Positions 34,965-48,000 of a DNA stretch of 64,000 nt are shown here, piece by piece; the stretch's first letter is position 1, and the number at the start of each line of letters is the position of its first letter. This stretch comes from Allium sativum. Lineage: Eukaryota > Streptophyta > Magnoliopsida > Asparagales > Amaryllidaceae. The position numbers and the translations under genes are program-made. The DNA is taken from positions 363,379,863 through 363,443,862 of the forward strand of contig CM060915.1 in NCBI GenBank assembly GCA_030737875.1, given 5' to 3'. The notes below the pieces were generated by a model. That model was not told the DNA's origin. It searched no databases and saw nothing but the letters and a program-made list of their open reading frames with translations.

Positions 34965-37900
34965 TGTAACACCCCACCTCCGCTAGGGTCACTCTCAAAG
35001 GGAATGCACTAGTTTTGGAGGAGCGTTATCGAGGTAAACAAACACAGAAATATTACAAGACAGAACATAAATGAAACAGCGGAAGAAATTAAAAAGAAAA
35101 TCTTATTACTTTCAAGAAATGAGTCAAAACCTCATATATTCAAAGTACAAGTTGTCATAGTTCCATTACATCAAGTTCTAAATAAAGAAGCATAAACTTA
35201 AAATAACAAAAGTAAATTATTCCCCAAAAATAGCAGAAGTGCAGCCATAGCATAGCTCAAGACCAAACCGTACATGAGCTGACAGAAAGCAAGCTAAATC
35301 CAAGCTAAGAGCTAGAGTTTCCTCCCTGAGAACCTGGGGGAAGAAACGAAAGAAATAGAGGCAAAAGGAAATGGGTCAGTCATAAAGACTGGTAAGTCCA
35401 AGTGACTTTCAGCATAAAAATAGGTTAAGGTAACATGACATGCATAAACTGAAAGTAAACATAAGTATGATGTCAAGATGGATAAGATAGACTAAGATAA
35501 CATGATGAATCAAGTATAGGTCAAGTATAGCATCGCGTGTTCAAGGTTCGCTGCACCAACTGTACTAGTAGCCCAACCTGTGTCAAGTATTAATCATGAA
35601 ATGATCCCTCGGCCCAAAATCGTGAATGACCCATTACTAGGTCCAACGGAACGATCCACTAATCGATCGGCTCCCTACAAGTTCTAGCTCGTTGAGTTTC
35701 TGTGTCATATGGCCCTATCACGAATGTAGTCACCTGTGCTAGGTCCACCATAGGGTGTATCAAGCCCTATGGTGCCAACCACCGACACGAATCAAGCATG
35801 CACAGATAAACCTACTGATGCCCAATGCCTGCTTTTTCAACTCCGGACCACGTGCACGACCATAGCCCGCCTGAACCTACACTGGCGCACCCACACAGCC
35901 GTCGTTTCGGTCGCTTACAATCAGCCCAGTAATCGTGCCCCACCCTGCCTAGTTCCAGGGTACCATGATACATCTAGTGGGTTACTGCTGAAACGGACCG
36001 CGTAACTAGGGTTTTCGTCCAATGGGTTAAGTGTTGTCATTTAAATTCGTGACTTACCCCGCCTACGTGTCATGTCAAACTTGGCTAAGTGTTGTCATTC
36101 AAGTTCATGACTTAGCCCTACAATTCACGTGTCAAGTTGGTTAGGTGTTGTCGTTCAAGTTCATGACCTAACCCTACCAATCATGTTTCAAGTTGGTTAA
36201 GTGTTGTCTTTCATGTTCATGACTTAACCCTATCATGTGGCATTTAATTCATTAATGCACCCTAACCTCTCACATCAGACCCGCTGTTGTGATCACTGGA
36301 TATGTCGGGCGGTTTCAGGCAGATTTACAACACAACTCAGTCTGACCTCGGGTTTCAAGCGCGATATTACCAACTACCCATATTAGATCCTATTGTTTGT
36401 AGTAACTGGATTTCTCGAGCGGTTCCGGGCAGATTTACACTACAAACTCAACCCAACCTCAAGTTGTCCATTTTCAAGTTCATTCTAGTGTCATGACCAT
36501 GTTCAAGTTTCATGTCAAGTTCGTGTCAAGTTTCATGTTTCAACTTATGCCTATTATCAAGTTCATGATTCATGTTTATAACCAGTTCATGTTTTGCCAA
36601 ATCTACCCAAATCGTATTCCCATCGCATGTAAACAATAATCGATCTAAATTACAAGCAAATCTAAATCTAGAGATGAAGGGAATAACATCAAAACTATGA
36701 TAGACAGAAGGGACAAGCATAAAGCGATAAAAGAGATTACAAGACTGGCATGATATAACTTGAGATAATCGGTTACAACATCACTGGCATACAGAAATTA
36801 ACAAGGTTTCAAATCTAGCAAAATAAGGCGATAGTCCTGATAAAAACTTGACATAAAAGAATAGGCATGCAAAAGCAAGCCAAATACAAGGATAATGGGT
36901 TAATGGTTTTTGGTGTACATAATAACGAATAAACTAAGCAAGTCACACCCTAGGTATGGGATCTAACTAAATGCCAATTCGGTGTTCAACATGGTTTTCA
37001 ACTATAGTGTTATGAGCAATCAATTATAATAGTCAATTAACCACAATTGTTATACAATAGTCATGGATAATTATCCAAAAGAGTTCTAGGCAACTACCCT
37101 AATAGTCATAGGCAATTAACTGTAATAGTTTCAAAGTTATGTTCATAATCTTATGTTCATAATCATAGGCAGTAATTCATAGTCATGAGTCATAGGTGAT
37201 TAGCCACAATTGTCCTTGTCATAGTCCTACGCAATGGTCTTATGTCCTCAGTCATAGGCATAGGCATAGTCTTATGTTCTCAGTCATAGTCCTTGGCCAT
37301 TAACAATGGTTTCAATGTCATAGGCATGATAACGTTTGATTTTTAATGCGAATAGGCCCAAACCGATTTCAAAGAAATATTCCCAAATGTCAAGATCCAA
37401 GAAGAATAAGAATAGATATGAATCATACGTATATCAAATTCCAATTTATAACATGCCCATATGAAGTTTGTAGTTTTCATCTAAAAGTAATTGGAACTTA
37501 CAGTGCGTGGATCGAGAATTAGAAAGCAGAATTTGGTTGTTGAATCTCTATTTGATTGATCGTGTTCTAATTGAAATCCCCCAATTTGCAAATCTCTAAG
37601 CGTAGTCGTGATGGAGAAGAAGCAGTCCTTTTTCTTCCTTTTTATCTTATTATTTTGATTATCTCAGAAGCAGCATAAGGACAGAATGAAATGGTGTGGA
37701 GAGAATGAGGCTAGGGGTGAGTTTATATAGGATAGGAGTCACGAATATGGTCAGAAAATAGGTCTAGATTCAGAAAAGTACAAAAAGACTCGGATCAGGA
37801 AAAAGGGGCCTGGTCGACCCCCAGGTCGACTGCCCAGTCGACCTGGTCATGGGGAGGTCGACACCCCAGTCGACCTGGTTGGGGGGGGGGTCGACACCCC

Positions 37901-38189
37901 AGTCGACCTGGGTATATGGGCGGGAATTTTCCTGCCAGCCTTCTCTGGGTTTGAATTTCGAATTTCTGGCTTTATTTTTGAGCTGTTTTATTTTATTTAA
38001 ATTCCTGAAACTTCTGAGGGTCATAACTTAGTCATACGAACTCCGATTTTCGAAAACTCGGACTCGATTTCATGCAGAATTCCGAGACGAACACAGTGGC
38101 GCAACCCATTTTCCCCTGATTCTTATTTTAAAATTTAATTCTGCCTTGATTTATGACTTTAACATGTTATAAAAATACGGGTTGTTACA
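34965..38189 (-). mobile_element. Element E 5' LTR (element sense)
   Basis: 3225 bp, ending GGGTTGTTACA on the plus strand at 38189 and followed by TATTT. TATATAAAC is near 37721; seven GTCGAC sites span 37813-37907. Hairpin array at about 36024-36240. It drives the element's own transcript toward lower coordinates. Small ORFs inside are chance. Confidence 0.92.
37721..37907 (-). promoter_or_regulatory. E 5' LTR promoter: TATA plus seven GTCGAC sites
   Basis: CTATATAAAC at 37730-37721 (minus) with GTCGAC palindromes at 37813-37907 upstream. This copy would drive gag. Confidence 0.55.
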
Positions 38190-38194
38190 TATTT
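38190..38194. repeat. Target-site duplication of element E (right)
   Basis: TATTT, matching 30031-30035. Confidence 0.9.
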
Positions 38195-38272
38195 TCATTG
38201 ACTGCAGGTTTATTTTGAATTTCTCTTCTGTATATGTATTTTAGCACATATATACACATATATTTAAATATA
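38195..38272 (-). mobile_element. Family F, copy 2, remnant after E
   Basis: TGACTGCAGGTTTATTTTGA and the following TATA/CACATATATA run correspond to the TTGCAGCTTTATCTTGA segment of copy 1 (about 26197-26260). This confirms that E split F. It ends at the LINE tail. Confidence 0.5.
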
Positions 38273-40049
38273 TTTTTTTGAAAATTGGTTCACTTTATTG
38301 CTAAAAACCAATAAAAACCTTCTTTATATGCCTCGTTAAAATCCTGCAACCCCCTAACCTAAATGGATACCTTACAGGGAAAAAGAGTACTTATAAAGTT
38401 AGTGTACAAGCTGAAATACAAAGCTGAAATACAATCATAAACCAATAACAAGACATAGGAAAAAACCAAAAACTAAAGTCCAACTACTCGGCCAACAACA
38501 AAGGCCCATCATCAAACTAAACCGCCTCCATCTTCTTTAACTGGTGTCATTCAATTCTATGCCCCATCTATCCAAAAGCTGCTCATTTGTCAAAGTTCAC
38601 GTTGACTTGCTTCCATTATTATGAACTAGGAAATAAAGTTCTCGCTCAATCTTCATTAAAGTTGAAATTGAAGTGGTGCTTCGATTTTGGAAGATCCTCA
38701 AGTTCCTTTCCCTCCAACTGAAATAAGTCGAAGTAGTAAAAGCTCCACAAGCTAAATCCCTTAGCTGATCCTTTTGTTTGAAGTTCAAATGAAGATCCAT
38801 AGCTTCTTCTTTCAAATCTAAGAGAATACTCAGTAGCAATGGTAGTTTTTGCTTGAGAGAAAGCCAAATAAAGGTTGAATAATCACACTGGAAGAAAACA
38901 TGCTGAATTGGTTCTGGGAAATTACCACATAAAGCACAAATTGGGTTTGTTACGTTTCCATAATGCAAAATCCTATCTTTAGTGTTCAATCTCCTCAAAG
39001 TAGCCAGGTATGAGATAAATGCCATCCTCCTACTATTTTTCTTGTGCCAAATAATAGAAAATATAGGATCTAATGTTTCTTGATGTCTTGAAAACTCCCA
39101 CATTTTATGAAAATCAAAATTACTTCCCTCGCACCATTCATAATAATCCTAATTTAGACTTGGCTTAATTGATATGGAACTGATTTCATTAATCAATTCT
39201 CTTATTACAGGATGTACTTCTGGATGCAAATCCTCATTTCTAATGATTAAACTTACTTTCTGGCTAGGACGACCTATCAGATGTAACCTGTTATAGCCTA
39301 ATATATCCACCATGCACTTACAGTTAATCCATGGTTCATACCATAATTAAGTATTCTCTCCCTTTGTAATTATTTTGTTGAAAAGTTGACTTGAATTTCT
39401 TCTAAGCCTGAGCATTGCTTTCCAAGTGCTTGATGCATTAACATCTATATCCGTCGACCAAAAGTGCTTATTATGACAATATTAACTGTGAACCCATCTA
39501 CTCTGTAATGATGTATTAGGTAGAAAATTCCAAAGTAATTTGATGCAAGCTACTTTTTTCAAATCAGTGAAATTCTTTAGACCAATACCCCCTTCTTCTT
39601 TTGGTTTACATAACTGATTCCATGCTAGTTTATGAGCATAGCCCCCCTGAAAAAATCAACACAAAGTGACTTCAATTTGTCTAAAGTAAATTCTAGTATT
39701 TGTTATATAAGAAGCCAATAAAGAATAATAGGAGCAATCATTGAATTGATTAGTTCTGCCCTTCCTACGAAGCTAACCAACTTTGTTTTCCAACCTTGAA
39801 ATTTACTTTGGACTCTTTGTATTAAAGAATTACACTCAGAATAGTGTAAATAATTAGAAGATAGTGGCACTCCTAAATATTTAATAGGCAAAACTCCTTT
39901 ATCAAACCCCAAAATACTGAGAATTTTTGAAGAATTTTGTACTGACAAACTGAAGAAGGCTTTACTTTTAGTAGCATTAACATTTAGTCCTGCAAACAAA
40001 CTAAGCTTCTGAAAAATCTTCTTCAAAGACAGAGCATTTTGCAACGATG
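38273..40049 (-). pseudogene. 5'-truncated LINE: reverse transcriptase C-terminus and zf-RVT domain
   Basis: A minus-strand non-LTR retrotransposon fragment. Its 3' end is at the short T run 38273-38279 (the poly-A tail on the minus strand); its upstream part is cut off by element C at 40050. 40044-39703 encodes the end of a plant LINE reverse transcriptase (FQKLSLFAGLNVNATKSKAF, then LPIKYLGVPLSS, FQGWKTKLVSFVGRAELI). 39470-39110 gives linker sequence with in-frame stops (STWKAMLRLRR, WYEPWINCK). 39103-38597 encodes the zinc-binding zf-RVT domain (RMAFISYLATLRRLNTKDRI, CALCGNFPEPIQHVFFQC). Endonuclease and the catalytic RT core are absent. Dead, and older than C, which is inserted in it. Confidence 0.88.
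40045..40049. repeat. Probable left target-site duplication of element C
   Basis: CGATG directly before the TGTAACAACCC start. The right partner would lie beyond the window, because C's right end is not present. Confidence 0.5.
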
Positions 40050-43000
40050 TGTAACAACCCGGAAATTCTGAGCCAATTTAAAATTTTTATTTTGACAATT
40101 TTAATGAATTTTGATTATTTAAAATGAATTATTTTAAATAATATTGACGAGAAATTTATTTTGAATAGAATTAGAGTGTATATATTTATATAGATCGTCG
40201 TTAGAATATAAATAATTATTTAAAATTATAAAAGGAATGGAAAATGGCGCGGTAGTTCGATAATTCGATTTCAAAATTCAAATGAACTGAATAGAATATT
40301 CATAGGTTGAATAAAATATTTTGGTCGTTAAAAAATATTTTTTAATGAGAATGTGAATAAAATAAAGGCCTAAATAGAACGCGCCGCGCCGCGGTAGTTC
40401 ATAAATTTCGACCATTGACTTCAAACGGACACTACGGGAGATCCGACCGTCGGATTCTCCTAAAACCGGAACTTTTGGGTTCGTATCGAAAAGAGCTTTC
40501 TAATGAATATTAGAAATTTGAAATCTAACGATTGGAATTGGAGATATGTCCAAATCAATTTCAAAAAAGGTCGCTGTAAGTGCAGTTCGATGGCCGTTGT
40601 TGGAAATCGACTGTACGGGCCTTGATAAAATTATCAAAAATATCAATAATTTGTGTAAAATTATAAGGAATGATTTATGAAGAACTGGGGTGAAAAATCC
40701 CACATTTGTAAAGATAAAAATAGATTTTTATCGAAATGAACTAGTTTTGAACTAAATTCAAAACCCAATTATTTTTAAATAAATAAATTGGATTTGAAAG
40801 GGGTTTTAAATAATCAGAATTTCTAATATATTAGATTGGAATTGAATTAGAATTGATTTGTGGGTATCGTGAGCTGTGTTTTAAATGACATTAGTTCTTT
40901 AACCCAGTAAAGGGAGTTTCAATGAATCTACAATTAGATTGAAATGTGAATTGATAATTTAAATTATCAAATTTGGAAAATGAGTGGGAATGGAGTATCA
41001 CCAGTTTTGCTCCAAGCGATAGTTAAATCTTTAATTAGATTTGAACGTGAAATGGTAATTAATTTTACCGATAACACCGTGGTATTAGATATGGAGTATT
41101 ACCAGTTTTGCTTCATGGGATGAATAGGTTGGGATTGAGAAATAAAATAAATAATTACTTCGGTGTGGTTCGCTAATCCCGACTAGTTTGGAAAACCATA
41201 ATTTGGTTTGAAATGATATCCAAAGGATGATTAAAGAATAAATCTAAAAGAATTTATCTTTGATAAAATTAATGGGAACCTTTCCCTAAGAATGTGGAAT
41301 TTAGAAACTAACTGTAGGTTAGCTAAGAAGGATAGTTTCTTGGTTATTGATCTGATGTTGGTTTCGGCCTTCGGGGTTAATATTTGGGAAATTGTTCTCT
41401 TGTTAGTTTACGGTTAGTGACTAACGAATTGGAATGAGGATTACGTTGTGTTTGTGTAACATTTGTTTATTATATACGCAGGTCATTCAGAAAGGCCGGG
41501 GTTATATCCATTCTAAATAACCGATTCAATGATATGTCGAAGATGAAGACGGTGGTTGAAGACCGGAAGTCTTCACATCGTTTGGGTGATTTCTGATGAT
41601 CTTGATTGGGCTGTACACCCAAGATGAGGGAATCAGTTGGTGATCGTACAGACGTACTTGGAGATCGATGGATATGCGAGGAAAGTGCATCCGGTTTCGT
41701 TCAGACCCAGAACGAACTTGTAAATGGACTGTGTGTCTGACATTGGATTTTATTCTATGTTGATTAATCTATATTAAATGTACATCTGTTTGGCGACGGA
41801 GAATTTATTCTTTTGCTTAACGCCCTTCTCTGAGACGTACGAGCTCAGAGGCTGTATATCGATGGACATCAGTCGCATGGCATGAATTGCCAGTGTGGCA
41901 TGCCTGAGTGGAAAATGATCAAGGCTTCTGTTGAAAATCAAAGTCTTGTGGTTGATGATCAAAGCACGGCCTTTGTGGCATAGCTTTGTGTATAACGTGA
42001 ATTCGCGAGCCTCACACCTCGGTATGAGTCAAAAACGGGATACGGACCGTTGGGAGAACATGACGTTTCTTTCTAGCTATGGGTGGTGTCAGTGCTTAAA
42101 CTGGCTGACATTTATATACTTTTCACCTTTGTGGTTGTTGGGATGAGGCACCTCGATATCAGGTCTAATAGGACCGGGAAACGTGTGTTCAGGAATTTCC
42201 AATCCTCAAACGTAAGAGAGGACCGGCCCAACCGATCCAAGTGGCTGCCCAGAGTGTGTAGCCTGGGACATTTGCTAGAGTGTCTCGAATCGGAGAGGAG
42301 CTTGCCCCTTGCCTCGACTCATGACGGAAATCCAATTTCCAATACGTGATATTGCGGTTTTAATTGTAGAACTAGTATGGCGACATGATATATGGTACCC
42401 ATGCCGTCTATGATTGATATTTATGATTGAAATTGTTTTGACACTATACACCAATAATAGTATCAAATGGTTTGTTTTTAAACGTACCAAGCATGTTTGG
42501 CTATTATAAGGGAAAACCCTATCCTCTGGCTTGCGTTGCATTGTGTGATGGGACCTGGGTCTTATAATAGCTTCATTTTTCGAAAAAGTATTGCATTGTT
42601 TATTGATATGCACTGGTATTCTTGGGAGGAAACCCGTTCCGTGTTATACGGCGTGATCCCTTGAATTACTCTCTTTTAAAATAAAGTTTTAATAACTGTT
42701 TTAGTTCTCACACCAGTCACATGGCTGACCTGGAGTTTATTGTTTTAACCTAAACTCTGGGTGCCCCTATTTTCTACACGGGCAGCTAGTAGTTTTGGTT
42801 TTGCAGATTTATATTTGCAGGATCCTGGGTTACAGCTGGAATGACATCCGGAAAGCTCTGTATCCGTATATCACCTTCAGTTGTGCTTTGTATTATTTTC
42901 CGCTGCTATGTAATTTATTGTAATCTCTGATATTTGTCGAATGTAATTCATTCATTTATACTCTGTATATTCTTGTATTCCGATGGAATTGTTGTAATAA

Positions 43001-43099
43001 ACAATGAAATGTTCTTCTGTTTGCGTTCTATTTTGTCGTGTTCTCAAGATAATCTGGGCTTTCCTTACCGGGGAAGTTACGGGCTATCACAGTATCACA
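40050..43099 (+). mobile_element. Element C LTR 1 (internally deleted)
   Basis: Starts TGTAACAACCCGG, related to A and G. After about 220 bp, at a TTCAAATGAA junction (about 40270), it jumps to sequence equivalent to about 45450 of LTR 2. It jumps again near 40370 to the equivalent of about 46585, so TATA, leader and the middle are missing. It then continues through the palindrome (40441-40455) and three-hairpin domain to GGCTATCACA. An 8-bp GTATCACA is doubled at the end (43084-43099). Small ORFs are not genes. Confidence 0.8.
41828..42651 (+). other. C LTR 1: three-hairpin RNA domain
   Basis: H1 has CTCTGAG (41828-41834) with CTCAGAG (41844-41850). H2 has GCTATTATAAG (42500-42510) with CTTATAATAGC (42561-42571), perfect. 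H3 has CCGT (42639-42642) with ACGG (42648-42651). Confidence 0.6.
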
Positions 43100-43101
43100 G
43101 T

Positions 43102-43113
43102 TGGTATCAGAGC
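43102..43113 (+). other. Primer binding site (tRNA-iMet), element C
   Basis: TGGTATCAGAGC two bases after the LTR end. Only about 12 bases later the sequence turns into LTR again, so the interior is gone. Confidence 0.88.
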
Positions 43114-43959
43114 TTGTCTGAGCAAATTCAAATTCAAATTCAAATGAATGTACAGGATTCAAAATAAGCCGGATTTTGGCGAAACCAAAAATATTAGAAT
43201 CTAACTGAGAATATCTTTCCAACGAATCCAAAACATCAAAATTTCACAGCGGGAATCAAAAGTTATGCCCAGTTGAAAATTCAGAATAGTCGCTATGGAA
43301 ATTGTACATGGCCCAAAAAGTCATATTTTGTATACGGATGAATTTGGACTCGAAACAACTTCCATTGAGTTCAAAATGCCATTTAGAACTCTGAGAAGTA
43401 TAAGCTTTGATATATTCCGATATCCGGAATAGTGGCACAGGAGCTTTTCGGTTAGCAATACATTGCCCTAAAAAAGTGAAATTTTGCATATGAGCTCAGA
43501 ATTCGACGAGATAAATTTTTCTGGATTCATAATGACAAATTATTGTTGAGTTCCAAAGGACGCGTCGAACGGAGTCAATATGTGGCCGTGCGAGCTAAAA
43601 CAGTTCAGAGTAAAACAGGCAGTCATTTTACAAAGGAACATTATTGATACGATCTCAGAATTCGATTCTACTTTTTTTTCTGGATTCGTATCATCTAATA
43701 ATGGTTGAATCCAAAAGGGCATGATTTTTGGTGTTAGCATGTGAGCGTGCAAGAAGAAATGGTGCGCCAAAATCGCATTTTTAGAGCTTATCTGAGTATT
43801 TTTGAGAATTTTAAAGGACGGTCAAACGAAATCGGAATTCGACGAAACTTGTTTTGTTGGACTCGTCTTCATGTCCACTATATCGTGTCCGAAATCTGCG
43901 GCAATTGGATATCGTCGGCGTTCGAACGATAGGCGAGAAACGAGCATATAATCACTTTT

Positions 43960-44290
43960 CCTCCTTTACATTTCTCACTTTCTTCTTCTTCCTCTTTCTT
44001 TCAAAAAGAAATTAAATGGCCTCCTCCTCCAAGAGGGCTGCCGCCCCTCCTCCACTGCCACCACCCACCGCCGCCGCTCCTCCTCCCCTTCGGCCCCCTC
44101 CTCCTCCTCTTCTTCCTCCTCCTTCTCTCTCTCCTTTTCTACAAATCCTTCTCCAACCCTAGCTCCTCCGGCCACCACCACCACCTCCCGCGCCCCACCG
44201 CCACCACCAGCGGCCTCCCGACCTCCCATCAGGTCCGGCGCCCCCCTCAGGCCCCCCAATTCCGGCCGTGGGCCCCTCCTCCTCAAAAAT
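43960..44290 (+). other. Pyrimidine-rich leader of C LTR
   Basis: C/T-rich, GC-rich block with CCT/CTT runs directly downstream of the TATA-like motif. It matches in position the leaders of A (5790-6240), D (49600-49980) and G (63110-63455). Probably the transcribed 5' leader. Confidence 0.5.
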
Positions 44291-44689
44291 CACATTTTTC
44301 ACTAATTTCCCGTTTTGGACAAAACACCCTGTCACTATTTCGCGAATAACTCCCAAACCGTGCGTTTCTAGCCAAAGTTCCTCAAGAACAAAGTCGAAGA
44401 GCACGATTTTCTCTTCGATTTGGTATATGATAGTCCCATTTTGCATTGCGGAGTTGTCGGGAAAACACGTCCAAAGTCTGCTGTTCAAATACTGTCAAAA
44501 TGTTGTCTTTTTGCGATTTCCGGCGAAATGGCACATTTTCGGGAGGAAGGCGAAAGTTGTCCGGAATGGGGCGTTTAAGCTAGAAAATAAGTTGGTGTGA
44601 AGATTGAAGCTTGTTTGCAAATCCTGGAACCAGAACATTGAATCCGGGCGTTACAAATAAAGTGAGTTTTCTCCGCTTTAAAGCTTCTA

Positions 44690-45030
44690 TGGTTTTTGAC
44701 GAATGAAGTATGTAAAAATATGATTTTTATATAATGAGAAGAATAAAAATATGATTTTTATAATATATAGATAGAAAAAAATTGATCTTTATATATGTAG
44801 CGAAATAAAAATCTGATTTTTATTATATATATGTTGAAATAAATATGTGATTTTTATAGCGATGATATAAAAATATAATCTTTATTATATGAACACCATT
44901 GTAAAAATAGAATTTTTATTTATATAGTAGCAATATAAAAATGTGATTTTTATCCATGTAGAGTGATTATAAAAATAGAATTTTTATATGCATAGCAACA
45001 ATATAAAAATGTGATTTTTATATATGTAGT
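44690..45030. repeat. Short irregular repeats in C LTR
   Basis: Repeated AAAAATATGATTTTTATA-like cores, each a small inverted repeat, separated by ATGTAGCGA-type spacers. G has the same block at about 63520-64000, supporting C-G relatedness. Confidence 0.75.
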
Positions 45031-48000
45031 GGCTACGGACAACGAAATTGACAAAAGGCGAGCACGACCAAGATTTCTACATAAGAAGAGTCGAGGCGTT
45101 TGGATTAGCTAGTCGGTGAGAACTTCTCACTCTAAATCTCATTTTCTAGTTAAAATATATAATAGGATGCAGACGGTGCTTAGCAGCACCCGACACCCGT
45201 CATCCACAGACCATGGATGATTTGTTTGCTTATTTGATTTGTTTATTTGGTTGTATAGTTGGTTAGATTATTGGTTTGAATGTGGTTGTTTAGGTGAAAT
45301 GGAATCGATTTAAATTGGTATGTGTATGGCGTGGGCCATTATTAGACCGGGGATAAGGCTAGGTCTTGTCCCGTTTCTAGTATCGTGCCGTTATGCCGCC
45401 GAAATTTTCTAAAATAAGTTAGAAAAATAAAAATATCATTTTATTGAATAAATGAACTGAGTAGAAATTCATGTGTTGAAATAAAGGAATTCATCATTAA
45501 AAATATAATTTTTAACGTGAATGTGAATAAATAAATATTCATTTACAAACCGGACGGTTTGTTTATGTACACCTATTTGAAGGACATTGATTGGGATAAT
45601 AAATTTTACACATCGCCCAACTGCACATATAATATTCAGTGTTTGTGGATTGAAACCCCACACGGGTGTTGGGATGATATTTGGCGTACACTAATCCCAA
45701 TTATTTAGTTGTATGTCGATCGATTGGTCGACAAAATGTGGAAGCGTTAATTATTTATATTTAATGCTTATGCAGTTATGTAGTGCACTTTGGATGATGG
45801 TTGATTATATATCGTTGCTATTATATATATGTGTTGTATGGAATCCATATAATTAACATTATATGGTAATTGATTGGGCCTCATTCGAATTGGGAAAATA
45901 AAGAATATTTTAAAATAAATATTCATGTGTATACAGTACTCATTTGTTGAGATTAGTCATGTGTTGAAAGAAATATTTTAACAATAAAATTTACATCTTT
46001 ATCATATATATAAAATTAGAACCCACTGGAAAATTGATAAGAGGATGGACTCCTGGATATTGATCTGATGTTGGTTTCGGCCTTCGGGGTTAATGCTTAG
46101 GGAATCGTTCTCTTACTAATTTACGGTTGGAGTCTGATTTGAAATTAAACGATAGAAATCATAATTTTACAAAATATATTAAATAACAAAAATAGTTATG
46201 CGTTGACAGTACTCATTTGTTGAGATTAGTCATGTGTTGAAAGAAATATAGATTCATGTGCTGAATAGAATAAATATTCATTTGTTGAATAGAATAACGA
46301 AGTTATTGAAAAATATAAAGCCGTGTTGATTAGAGATGCGCCATTTTGACGTGAATGATATTTATATCGATTATATTCGTTTTTATAACGAATATAGAAA
46401 AGAAGTGATTTCAAAATATCACGTTTTGAAAATATTATCATTTGCATATCGATGATGTGGAATATTCAATTTTGATTCAAAATTGAATATGAAGTTGAAA
46501 TCGTTTCGAAAACGAATTTAAAACGATTTATAAAATACGTTTTAAAAGGGAATCGACGAAATATAATATATATATATATATATATAATGGCCTGAAAAGA
46601 ATGCACCGCGCCGCGGTAGTTCGTAAATTTCGACCATTGGCTTCAAATGGACACTACGGGAGATCCGACCGTCGGATTCGCCTAAAACCAGAACCGTTAG
46701 GTTCGTATCGAAAAGAGTTTTCTAATGGATATTAGAAATTTGAAATCTAATGGTTGGATTTGGAGATATGTCCAAATCAATTTCAGAAAAGGTCGTTGTA
46801 AGTGCAGTTCGATGGCCGTTGTTGGAAATCGATTGTACGGGCCTTGATAAAATTATCAAAAATATCAATAATTTGTGTAAAATTATAAGGAATGATTTGT
46901 GAAGAACTGGGGTGAAAAATCCCACATTTGTAAAGATAAAAATAGATTTTTATCGAAATGAACTAGTTTTGAACTAAATTTAAAACACAATTATTTTTAA
47001 ATAAATAAATTGGATTTGAAAGGGGTTTTAAATAATCAGAATTTCTAATATATTTGATTGGAATTGAATTAGAATTGATTTGTGGGTATCGTGAACTGTG
47101 TTTTAAATGACATTAGTTCTTTAACCTAGTAAAGGGAGTTTTAATGAATCTGCAATTAGATTGAAATGTGAATTGATAGTTTAAATTATCGAATTTGGAA
47201 AATGAGCGGGAATGGAGTATCACCAGTTTTGCTCCAAGCGATAGTTAAATCTTTAATTAGATTTGAACGTGTAATGGTAATTAATTTTACCGATAACACC
47301 GTGATATTAGATATGGAGTATTACCGGTTTTGCTTCATGGGATGAATAGGTTGGGATTGGGAAATAAATAAATAATTACTTCGGTGTGGTTCGCTAATCA
47401 CGACTAGTTTGGAAAACCAAAATTTGGTTTGAAATGATATCCAAAGGATGATTAAAGAATAAATTTAAAAGAATTTATCTTTGATAAAATTAATAGGAAC
47501 CTTTCCCTAAGAATGTGGAATTTAGAAACTAACTGTAGGTTAGCTAAGAAGGATAGTTTCTTGGGTATTGATCTGATGTTGGTTTCGGCCTTCGGGGTTA
47601 ATATTTGGGAAATTGTTCTCTTGCTAGTTTACGGTTAGTGACTGACGAATTGGAATGAGGCGTATGTTGTGTTTGTGTAACATTTGTTTATTATATATGC
47701 GGGTCATTCAGAAAGGCCGGGGTTATACCCATTCTGAATAACGGATTCGACGATATGTCGAAGATGAAGACGGTGGTTGAAGACCGGAAGTCTTCACATT
47801 GTTTGGGTGATTTCTGATGATCTTGATTGGGCTGTACACCCAAGATGAGGGAATCAGTTGGTGATCGTCCAGACGTACTTGGAGATCGATGGATATGCGA
47901 GGAAAGTGCCTCCGGTTTCGTTCAGACCCAGAACGAACTTGTAAATGAACTATGTGTCTGACATTGGATTTTATTCTATGTTGATTGATCTCTATTAAAT

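Larger units (their letters stand above)
30036..38189 (-). mobile_element. Element E: complete Gag-only LTR retrotransposon
   Basis: An 8154-bp element on the minus strand flanked by TATTT. The plus-strand ends are TGTAACACCCC...GTTACA. LTRs are 30036-33264 (3229 bp, the 3' LTR in element sense) and 34965-38189 (3225 bp, the 5' LTR). The 1.7-kb interior encodes Gag with two zinc knuckles and no protease, reverse transcriptase or integrase. This is the organisation called TR-GAG in plants. It must be mobilised in trans. It is inserted in F copy 2. Confidence 0.92.

Noticed and set aside
38597..40044. LINE ORFs as a host zinc-finger gene
   Set aside because: The order of RT C-terminus then zf-RVT, the internal stops and the T-run end identify a dead LINE fragment.
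40050..43099. C LTR 1 as a simple solo LTR
   Set aside because: A primer binding site follows it directly and a second, longer LTR copy is joined right after, so it is a collapsed element.
43975..44488. Gly/Glu/Arg-rich minus ORFs in the C leader (also 49645-49947, 59567-59872 and 63135-63350)
   Set aside because: Low-complexity translations of a pyrimidine-rich leader read on the opposite strand.
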